31,946 bases of DNA, from positions 1-31,946 of the forward strand of contig DF237747.1 of the NCBI GenBank assembly GCA_000708835.1. Direction: 5' to 3'. The translations under genes and the position numbers were made by a program. Of this stretch, positions 1 to 9,120 are shown one piece after another. How positions within the stretch are numbered: the stretch's first letter is position 1; every line of letters starts with the position of its first letter. This stretch comes from Klebsormidium nitens (Eukaryota; Streptophyta; Klebsormidiophyceae; Klebsormidiales; Klebsormidiaceae). The notes beneath the pieces are model-generated. The model worked only from the letters and a program-made list of their open reading frames with translations. It had not been told where the DNA came from and searched no databases.

Positions 1-742
1 GAAAGCTAGCGCCGTTACACTTCGAACCTGGTTACGTTGACCATGGCTCCCTTAAGGATCAAGAAGCTTGGGTTTGGGCCCAACCCAAGATGGGCACAAA
101 AGCTGTCTGCAAAGGTGTTCAAAACAGACACCTTGAAGATGGTAAGGTTTACAGAAATAACCGGGTCAGGAAGCAGGAAAGCTTCGGGTTAAATGCAAAC
201 CCATGACGGGCATGACTTCGGTCGGAAACGTACTACGAACAAAGCCGGTAGACACAATCACTGGGCCTTTGGGAGGTGTCATAGAGGAGTCTCGCAAATG
301 TTGATCAGCATCAACGAATCGTAGAATCCAGATTGAAGTGCATGGGTGACAAGAAGTGTTGTGCAGGCAGCAGGACCTCCAGCAGATCTTTGCGTTTGAT
401 CTGGGAACACTGCATTCTCAATGGAGCAAGAGAATGTCATAGAAAAGTACCGCCACAAGCCCCGAACCTGTCAAAGGTCGTTGGCAAGGTGCGCATCAGC
501 TCCCTGCTTCCCCTAACATCAAAGGTGCACCTAAGATCCACAGGTCAGAAGGACCTGTCATCATGACATGTTGCTGGCTTTCTTCCGAGATGATTTAAGT
601 ACAACTGAGATATATTCCGAAGTAAAGTCAGCGAGAAAAACGGGAAACCCAGGTTGTTTTCAAAACGAGAGAAGATAACACGTCCTAGAAACGAGAACGA
701 TGAAACCGAAACGGGGAACGAACCAGAAAGCGAAGTACGCAC
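1..742. other. left edge, no exon assigned
   Basis: This stretch lies downstream, in transcription terms, of the last visible exon of the minus-strand pRiA4b-domain gene. The exon ending at 743 leaves with an open phase, so the gene must continue to the left, either here or beyond the window. I looked on the minus strand for the rest of the domain (the GW, HLHEF-like and YDFGDxWxH-like motifs) and found no stretch that matches with correct splice phase. The short open frames here on both strands have no recognisable similarity. It is most likely intron. Confidence 0.4.
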
Positions 743-2242
743 CTCCTCCAGATAGGGGGATCCAACTCATGCATGTACACTTTGAGTACGTAGTCCTGTT
801 TGTGTCTCAATTTGGCCTCTTTCCGTGCAGCCCGCAGCTCCGCATCTTTTCGCTCCGCCATCTGTCCAGCGAATGTGACGTCAGCACAGGGCGAGTGGGG
901 CATCAGCCCCAAACTAGCCGGGAACTAGGTGAAATCAAAGAAGATCCACCAAAGGAGGGGTCGATTTGCAGAATCGCAAGTAGCGTGGGTGCTCCATTCC
1001 TTCTCACTCTCAGTCCACAATGCCACCTGGCACCTCAGGCCGAGCGTAGGCGAAGTCGAGGACCGCCGTTCAAGGGGGTGGTGGAAACTGTGATTCTTAG
1101 ATCAGCATTTGAGTAAGAGGGCATCAGACAAGCCCACCAATGAATAGTTACATGGTCGAGCAACGAGAGAGGGGAGGAAAAAGCTCCGGTGATCCTTCAT
1201 CGACAGGGTGATTGAACCTGAGGGCGGCAATGCACTATTTGGAAACACAACCGTATGATCAGCTGGCTTTTGAACGTGGGTTCAAAAGCCAAAGGACCGG
1301 CAGGACTACGTTCGGCTCAAGATTTCATAGCCTGCAACATTGATTCCAGCTATTCGCCACAAGCAATCAATCAATGGTAGTTCGAAACAGATGCAAGTCG
1401 ACAATTGGCAGCAGGTATGCCTACTTTTTTGATGTCACTTCGGTACAACCGCGTTCTTTCACAAGTCACCGTCGAAACCCCTCTTCCAATATCACATGCG
1501 CAGCATCTTCCCCCCTATGATTCACGTAAAGGAGTCACCCTCAAAGGAAAGTCATCGCTTTTAAGGCATCACAGCTGTACTTGTGTCGGAAGCCCCACCT
1601 TTTTGCAAAACTGCACCTCGGGCGTGTCGCGCCCATGGTAGATCCCCTGCGCTCTCATTCTCCGCATTGTCTTAGCCATCATCAATTTCATCGACGCCCC
1701 GTCCTCCTCCTCCTCTCCCTCGTCTTCAAACTCATCAATCCCCCACGGCCCCGGAACTTTCAACGGCGTCTGCCAAGTGGCAGGGTTTTCCTCTCTGACA
1801 ACCCTCGGGACGGTGCTGATGTCATCACGGGGATCAATGTCAACGTACGGCCCACCGCGGTCCCGCCGGGGGACTGACGTTGGTCTTTCGCATTTCTGTG
1901 AGGGCGTTGCGCCGCCATCTTCTGCAGGGCCCCCTTTGCTCCCTGAGCCTGGGGCTGCAGTTGAGGGCCCTGTTTTTGAAGGCAGGTTCTTGGCGTCTTC
2001 CTTGGTTTGAGGATCCTGCGCCTCTTCATCATCTGTCTCCCAGCTTCCTTCCGAGCCGCCTTCTTCATTCTCACCACCTTCTCCTTCTGCGTCTGAGTCA
2101 TCCGACTGCGTCCGAATCCTCATCTGCACTCCCTGATGAGCAGGAGTCAGCATCAGTAAGTTCTGCCTTCTTACCTGGGACAATCGTCCCTGCTTTCATC
2201 ATCTGAGACGTCCAGCTTGTCCCACTTTGAGTAGTCAACCAT
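743..2242 (-). CDS. pRiA4b ORF-3-like domain protein, 5' part only
   Basis: Three pieces read on the minus strand. Exon 1 (2242-2175) starts MVDYSKWDKLDVSDDE and ends in a strong donor (GTAAGA). A large acidic, Ser/Gly-rich piece (about 2132-1599) contains VDIDPRDDISTVP and PGPWGIDEFEDE and ends at a GTGGGG donor after QFCKK. A third exon (861-743) encodes MAERKDAELRAARKEAK followed by YVLKVYMHELDPPIWRR, which matches the first strand of the pRiA4b ORF-3 domain (usual form LKV..L.....PPIWRR). Phases agree between pieces two and three (phase 0) and the last donor leaves phase 2. Exon 1 and piece two do not agree in phase: see the finding at 2095-2180. The start MVDYSxWDxxxxSDDE resembles acidic N-termini of other plant cytosolic proteins, so exon 1 is probably real. 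The remaining domain is missing because the window ends. Function of this family in plants is unknown to me. Confidence 0.55.
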
Positions 2243-2898
2243 GTTGCCAAACCCCAAAGATGAAGCCGCAGGACCAGATGCGCAAGCTACCTTGCAAATG
2301 CCGTCAACTGGCCTGCGAACAATAAGATCCAGCAAGTGGAAGACGAAGATTGTCCTAAAACATACGGTACGTGCCCATCAGTATTTTAAAGTTTAACGAT
2401 CAGCATGGCGCTCTGTGCACAATGCTGCCTTGACTTGGATGCAGTCAGGAAAGGATCCATGATCGTGCAAGACATGTCCAGAATTGTGTCAAGCAGACCT
2501 CTTTAACCGGCTGTACCAGCGATGATTATGAAAGAAACGGCAGCAATTTTGGCGGAAACCGTCCCTTTCAGTGGCAGACTGGCGGTTTACCATGAACACT
2601 TGTATTGACACTACTGTATCACAGAGCTCCCAAATTTGTAGATCCGCAACCAGGATCTGCTGAGCCCTTGAAGTTGAACACTAGCCTCGGGCATGTTCAT
2701 GCAATCCCTTTCTTGCTTTCCCAGCAGGACTTCCCCTTCATGAGCAGACTTTTTGTGCAGTACAGTAGGTAGTTCAGCTTTTACTGCCAAAAGTTTCAGC
2801 TTGCGGAGGACCAAAGTGCCTGCTGACAGTCCAGTCCTCTGGTGTTGTATTGACGCCTTCTGTCAGCTCAGCATTGCCTCTGATATTGTTGGTACCTT
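2243..2898. promoter_or_regulatory. divergent intergenic region (pRiA4b gene / thioesterase)
   Basis: 656 bases separate the start codons of two head-to-head genes, so this must hold both 5' UTRs and promoters. I do not see a convincing TATA box for either gene at a sensible distance. A reverse ORF at 2611-2814 and a forward ORF from 2753 have no recognisable similarity and are treated as non-coding. Confidence 0.45.
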
Positions 2899-4885
2899 AT
2901 GGCTGGAACCCCAGAAGCACACCCTTACCTGGATTCCCCAATACATGAGTATCTTGGGATCCAGTATCTGAAGACAACACCAGAGCTGGTGACAGCGCGC
3001 ATGAAAGTGACCGAGAGAAATCGCCAGCCAGATAATCTGTTGCATGGAGGTAGGCCAAAAAAGTCGATGTGCTTGAGAGTTGGAAGATCCGCGTTCATTG
3101 CTGCGACTTGTACTCTTGAACTATGAGTTGCTGAATGCTGTTTTGAATTGTCTTTTGCTTTGCTGATTTGGCTTGCAATTGCAGCATGCTGTGGCTCCTG
3201 AGTTCCTGAATTGAAATGATTCGTAGTGGCGTAGTGTGGGGAACAGGAGGCCTTGCTTAACCTTCAAAGTTGTGTCGGGAGGAGTATCCCAGCTTTTCCT
3301 TCTCCTGCTGCTAATGCTGGTAATTCTCACCAATGTACAGGAGTCTCTGTTCTTCTGGCAGAGGGCCTAGTCAGGTGAGCCTCTGAGCTTCCCTTCTCTC
3401 ATGCAACAAGCTGAGCTGTAAATGAAAGCTCAGTCTGTTCTTCGTTGAAGCTCGAAATGGATGCCGCCTGAAGATACTTCTTCAGGGCCTACTTGAGATA
3501 AAAAGCCTTCGTCTCAGACAAATATCTAATGCAGAGAGCACTTTACCAGGTTCCTGTAGTTCTGCATGCATCCACACCCAGATGCTGCCACCAACATTAC
3601 AAAGGTGGAAGCTTTTGATCAATTGAGACTGCATATCAACAGAGAAGCTAGCGTCCATCATTCTACATCAAACGCGGTCCTTCAATCCTATAACTAAAGG
3701 ACACCGCACCAAAACTACAGTCCCTGGAAGTTGGGCCACCATACTCTACAGGCAGGGAGCCTACTTAGCTCGCAAACTCTGATGTTCAAGTTCCACAAAG
3801 TCGTGCTACAATCTCAAGGCAGGCACTGTCTTCACCCGAGCTGATTGTTTTCTACATCTTGGTGCCTGCTTGGCGTAGGAGGTGCTCAGAAACGCTGAAC
3901 TTCCTGCTGTGCCTCTGACCGCAGCAAAACCAGGCCCCCCAGCCTCGGGTTAATCACTCCTCTCATATCACAAATTCAAAGGCTACAAGCTCTCCTTGCC
4001 CAGCCTCTCCTGACAAGTGTGTTGGGTGCAGTCGAGGGGCGCGTGCAACTGGTGCTCATGCGGTGGGTGTTGAGATCAACGCTAATCATGTGAGAGGCGC
4101 GCCTGTTGGGAGCACCGTCTACGCTGAGGGCCGACCCCTGAAGGCGGGCCGAAGCCTGCAGGTAACCCCTTCGTCGGTAGCGGAAGGTTTCGCAAAAATC
4201 GATTCAGTACAATGATGAGTGTGGTTATTGTTCAAACGAGACCATGGCCTGGCATGTCCAAACTGATCTGGTTGGCTCCACAATCGTCACTCGAAGTCAC
4301 GAGGTTCAACGATGTGGGGGTTCGTCACCTGGAGCTGAAAGTTGAATCCTTAGCCCCTTTCTATGAGAGGTTGTGGGACGTGCACTTTATTTGCATTGAA
4401 GACATCACAACTTCGAAACGGTCTGAAAGATGATTGGAAAGGGAGCAGCACTCTCGACGTTGTTCGTTCAAATGGTTTTGTGTCTATTCGAGATCCCTTT
4501 TATGCGAACACTCTTCTGGTCGCAAAACTGTCTGATGCATATCAGCAAGCGTCCCTGTCAGACCATAGTGAAGGTCTCGATACATACGCCTCGACATCCT
4601 CCTTCTGATGGCGCTTGTTGCCTTGCTCTTGATATCTTCAATCAGAAAGAATGTGCAGGATGATGTGCGTGCTCTTGCACTTGCCTTTTCAATCCTGACT
4701 CAAAACCGTTCTTGCAGGTGTGGGAAGTTCGTCTCTACATGGAGCCTCAGAATAAGGTAGACGACTCTGACATTGCCAAATTCGGAAAGCTCGTCTGCGT
4801 CTCCCGGTGTACCCTAGGAGTCAATTTGGGTCAGAAGCCTCCAAAAGAGGCACCTGAAATGTCGCATAAGCTCGCTAAGCTGTAA
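2899..4885 (+). CDS. peroxisomal hotdog thioesterase, DHNA-CoA thioesterase-like
   Basis: Predicted 160 aa from four exons: 2899-3049, 3341-3374, 4032-4161 and 4718-4885; total 483 nt, every junction in phase with GT-AG ends. Exon 1 encodes the N-terminal strand and VTERNRQPDNLLHG; the 34-nt exon 2 continues HGG into VSVLLAEGLV, the HGGVSALLAE helix of the DHNAT/PaaI-type hotdog fold with the conserved Glu (residue 58), the likely catalytic carboxylate. Exon 3 carries GAHAVGVEINANHVRGAPVG and exon 4 starts VWEVRLYMEPQ, the family's late strands. The protein ends KLAKL; the final AKL is a type 1 peroxisomal signal. In plants this family hydrolyses 1,4-dihydroxy-2-naphthoyl-CoA for phylloquinone synthesis in peroxisomes; family and location are well supported, the exact substrate is inferred. 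Start chosen as the first Met in frame, about 20 residues before the domain. Odd: SRGARATGAH is divergent where relatives have S(I/L)GAHMASG. Confidence 0.85.
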
Positions 4886-5797
4886 AGCCTGACCGTTGGT
4901 GCACTGACCCAAGTTGCAACAATGGTATCACTGTATGCACGCGCAGAACACGCTACAACTGAGAAAACATGGACGAACTATTGCTTGCAAATATTCGAAA
5001 AGTTACAAAGTCCATGTTTCTTGTACTCGCTGTTCGTTTGCTCTCCCCAAGTTGCTCTCACCGTGAGCTGGTGCCGAGCACCAGAGAACTACTCCGGCCA
5101 GATCGAAGTCTCAGTTCTTTCCACCATCTGGCGGTCATTTCTCGAGTCACCCATCAAAAATTGATTCAAAGCATGACTTGTAGCTTCGGTTCTCCGGATC
5201 AATATAAAAGCTACGATTCCCGAAATCATGGCGTTTTACAGTAATTTGCTGATGTATATATCACATGAGCTCTAGTGGCGGGTCCTACTCAATCCAGCTG
5301 GCACGCTATACATATGATGCTATTGCGTGCGCCGCGATGTAGACACACTGATGCCTTGCCCGCGCGGCCCCTCAGTGCACAATTAGGTGGAGCTTATAAG
5401 ACAATGTTGGATCGCGCAACCACAAGGATCATGGGACGGCGCAGCATCATGCATCACATTTAGCAATTGCGTGACAATCTGTCGCGTCCAGTGAACCGTC
5501 CAAGGAGAAAATGGATCTAGGAAGTACTTCGTCACTTGCAAGGATGTGCACGGAGTTTTTTAGGCAACCGGCTCATCCATTCACCAGACCGTTCTGTCCT
5601 GCTTGAAAAAACGTCAGATGGCGGCATTTGTTGCAATTCGAATATGTGTAAGCGCATCCTTCTCCCCCATCCTAGGTCTCACTGTGTCCTCAGGCCTATA
5701 TAACGTTTTGAAGCCCGATGAAAAAGCTTCTTATCCCCAGCCTTGCGACCCTTCGGCTAACCTACCGTCTTCTCCTCGTTCTGCTCAACTTTGCCTC
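4886..5797. other. convergent 3' region
   Basis: Between the stop codons of the thioesterase (plus) and the BCL7-like gene (minus), so expected to hold both 3' UTRs and poly(A) sites. Forward ORFs at 4922-5164, 4969-5244 and 5275-5463 have no recognisable similarity and no splice context. TATA-like strings occur near 5202 (ATATAAAAG) and 5697 (CTATATAACG), but no gene follows either on the plus strand, so I do not call them promoters. Confidence 0.4.
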
Positions 5798-7915
5798 CTA
5801 ACTCGGGCCAGACTTCTCAAGCTCGATAGCGGCACTTTTTTCAGCCTCGTTCATAATACCGTCTCTTCTTCCCTCTTCGTCCTTCTCAACTTCCACCTTT
5901 GCACCGCTACGTTCGCCCTCAGCAGTCAGCTTCTCCGGCCCCTGCCCGTCTTCCCTCCTTTCAGAACCCATCTCTTCATCCCGACGGCCCTTCTCCGCAT
6001 GCTGACTCTCACCAGTCCCGTCCGCTTCGCTCCGCACTCCTTCCTCACTTCCACCCCCAGTTTCGCCAGCAGAAGGAACCCCCACCTCTTCGCCTTCAGC
6101 CCCACTGTCCGCCGCCGTTGTCTCGCAACCCGCAGCTTCTCGCCCTTCTCCATGTTTCACATCCCCTTCAGGACCGTCCTCGTTTTCTTTCATTGCATCT
6201 AGTGCAATCACTTGCGAAAGAGCCCTCGCTTCGACCTTGGCAGCGTCCCCCTCTTCGACTAAGCCCGTCGCCACCAGCGAGTCCGCTATCTCACCGGCCG
6301 TCGACTTTTCCCCCCCGTTACTACCAACGTCGGCGTCTGCGCCCGCTCGTGTCATCCCCCCCTCTGCAACGAGTTCCTTCCCCACCCCTTCGGAATTCCC
6401 CACTGCATCGTTTCCGTCTGCAACAGCACCCGCTTGCATGCCCCGTTCATCGTCGGCTTCTCCCTCCCCGGCTCCCTCGAGATCCTTCAGTGCATCCGTG
6501 ATAGCCTTATCCTCATCTCCTTCTGCAGCGGCAGTGCCCGGTTTTTCTCCCCCGACCTGCTCCCCAGGGGCTGTCCCTGCCCCGTCCCCCTCGGTTCGTT
6601 CGACCGGGCCACCATCGTCCACCAGATCGACCTGCATCTCATCGACAGCGACCGGCCGTCCTTCTTCCGGCAGAGCCCCCTCTACCCCTTCATTCGGGCG
6701 TTCGGCTTCAGTAACTGGAGTTGGTGTGTCCGCATTGCGTGCCAACTCAAGCCCTGGGGCCTCCATTGTTTGTTGCGCCTCTTTCTCAGCCCGGGCTTGA
6801 GCGTTTACTATGTCCAGCTGGCAGAAGCAAAGGCGCCGATCATTCTCTGATCCTGGCTGGTGAATCTCTTCCTATGGCAGACGACATTGACAAACAGAGC
6901 GTGGTGCGCTGCTTGACAATAATTACTTGCTGCTGTTCAGGGCGTGTTAGGAACGTCCAGGTACTTAAAAAATCTGTAGATATGAGCACTGGAAAAACTC
7001 GCTCACAGATTTGCGTCACAGAAGGTGCTACACTGTTCAAATCTGAAAACGAGTATCTCAGACTGGTCCACCCTTTTTGCATCCACTGACTTGACTGAGC
7101 CAATCGAGCGGTTTGTTGATGCCACCTTTTTGAAGGCTTCCCTATGCCAGTTCCAAGAGTCCACAAGCTTTCTGCCGAGCGGTGTCCATGCAAGGGACTT
7201 ACCGGCAGGAATCGGTACTTGCGAGCAGGCAAGTCTTCGGGTTCATCTTCCCTGTCGCCTGCGAAATTGATTGTTGAATTAAGCTCGATTGCAAGCTTCT
7301 TCGATACTTGTCGGAATAGCATGCCTCTGTACGACCCATCTTTCAACAACAAGCATCGGAACCAACACAATATTGACAAGCAAACGTTCGAGCAGACTTC
7401 GATCACATTGAGCCTTGACACTTATCATAGATTATGCGCAAATGGTACGGCAGATCACCTTCTCCTTGCAAATATTGCAGCAACCTTCAGAGCAAAGGGG
7501 TGCAGCCCGGCTCTACATTCCTCACAGGATTTCATTCTACCAGAAACTATAACTTGGAAAAAAGCTTTCGCCCCCACCATGAACGACAGCGTCCAACAGC
7601 ATCATACTTGAGCAACACAATGGAAGTAACATTGATAAGCAGGAAGCAAGGGACCGCCCTATATGCTCGGTGCACTCGGTACCCAACTTCCAAAACCTCG
7701 AATCTGACGCCACCATTTGACGGCACTGCACAAGCTGCTAAGCAAGGCTGGCAAGCGGACGCACCTGAGACTGGCAGCCACTTGAACACTTGCAGCTTCT
7801 CCGAGGTACCCGACTTGGTCCATGTCTTCTGCCACTTTCGCACCCTCCCAGAGAATTGTACCGCTGGCCCATGCCGTGAGGATGACCGGCTGCCCATGCG
7901 TGTCGCTGTCTCCAT
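5798..7915 (-). CDS. BCL7-domain protein with long acidic tail
   Basis: Predicted 408 aa from three exons on the minus strand: 7915-7765, 7258-7203 and 6817-5798; 1,227 nt in total. The donor at 7764 is GTGCGT, the donor after 7203 is GTAAGT, and phases 1 and 0 match exactly. Residues 24-49 read GRVRKWQKTWTKSG then LQVFKWLPV, matching the N-terminal BCL7 motif (VRKWEKKW...L.IYKWVP). Exon 2 adds DREDEPEDLPARKYRFLP. Exon 3 begins LDIVNAQARAEKEAQQ and is then almost wholly Glu, Gly, Ala and Asp, without visible fold. BCL7 proteins are small subunits of SWI/SNF (BAF) chromatin remodellers in animals and plants, so a nuclear role is inferred. The tail of about 320 residues is longer than in animal BCL7 proteins (about 200 aa overall). 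The antisense strand of exon 3 is also open in long stretches, a composition effect. Confidence 0.8.
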
Positions 7916-9120
7916 TTTGTCTGTCTAGTTTTCCTTCCGCTTGCTGCTTTGTGCTTACTAATATGTCCTCCTTGGTAGCACTACACTGAAGTTGTGGCTT
8001 TAGCCCCTTTGCTGCTGGCAGATCTCTGAGCAAGATCACTACTCTGCTCCTCGCTCTTCCACGAGGAAAGGATGAGCGAACGACCCCTCAAAGACTCGAA
8101 CACCCCCCTTCACCTGTGGACAGGAGTGGACACTTCTGATCCAACAACCACGAGGAAGACGAATGAGCACAGAAACTATCTACAGATCAGACGGGGAAAA
8201 GGCTCCACAAGTCACTCAGAATTGCTGTAGAAGTGCCTAAAGCGTCAATGCAAGCCCCTTATTCCACGGTCATGTTTGAGGCCGCCATAACTCTTGTATC
8301 CCACGTGATGTCCACTAATGGACGCGGCAGCCACACCTTCGCTGATCAGAAGAAAAGCCCTTCTGTTCTGATTGAGAAAGCGGTTCGAGTGGTCAAGGCT
8401 TCCTATCGCCGTGTTTTCCCACAGATTAGCGCCCCCCTTCTTACCAGCGAAGTAGGCAAAAAAAATTCCACAAATACAAGAACAAGCAGGTGACGGGCTG
8501 CTTTGCAGTTTATGCAGGTGATCAGTGAACCCCCAAACTTAAAGCGCTAGATTCACAATCTGGCATCCCCCTTCCATGCGCGACCATCCGGCGTCAATGC
8601 AGCGCCAGGTTTGAAAGTTGCGGTTTAGAGGCTAGAGGCTGCTTGTCCGATTTGAACTTCATGTGCCACTTGCCGCCCGATAGTTCATCTGAGCCGTCCG
8701 ATCTCATTAGGTTTACAGTAGCTTTAGATGGGTTACTACCGGTAGTCAGAGACAGTGTCTCTAGAGAGGGAGTGCATGCTGTTCATCCGTGCTGAACTGT
8801 TCATGAACAGCCTGCTGATCAACAGTGAAGGAGAGAAGTCGTGAAAGCAACAGCCAACAGGAGAAAACCTGTGAGTGGGGACGTCAGGAGGACACTGAGA
8901 ACATCCGGGTGCGTTGCTTGATTGTTTGCATCTGTCTGGCATCAGTGCAGGTTCCAGCACGCTGCAATGCCAGCAGAGTAGATTTGTTCAGTACAATTGC
9001 ATCACATTGGAACGCACACCACTCACATCCCACAAGTTGACAGAACTGATTTGCGAAACTTTGCTATACTTTAGTTCTGCCTTTGCCAGAGCTTAATACA
9101 GGTTCTTCCACTGATTTAGA
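7916..9120. promoter_or_regulatory. divergent intergenic region (BCL7-like / cysteine synthase)
   Basis: 1.2 kb between two start codons on opposite strands; it must hold both promoters and 5' UTRs. On the plus side, TGCTATACTTTA lies at about 9061-9072, some 50 bases before the cysteine synthase ATG, and is a weak TATA-like candidate. The forward ORF 8233-8493 (86 aa) has no recognisable similarity, and no RNA gene was recognised here. Confidence 0.4.

Noticed and set aside
4212-4663. Plus ORFs between exons 3 and 4 of the thioesterase
   Set aside because: They lie wholly inside intron 3; exons 3 and 4 join in phase without them and they show no family similarity.
5603-6800. Long plus-strand ORFs of about 190-200 aa (5603-6202, 5899-6501, 6237-6800)
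   Set aside because: They are antisense to the Glu/Gly/Ala-rich BCL7 exon; the proteins are Ser/Pro/Arg-rich low complexity, as expected from reading GAG/GCG-type codons backwards, and no splice or family evidence supports them.
6840-7421. 193-aa minus-strand ORF
   Set aside because: Only 7203-7258 within it is the BCL7-like exon 2; the frame around it is intron reading, with no conserved motif.
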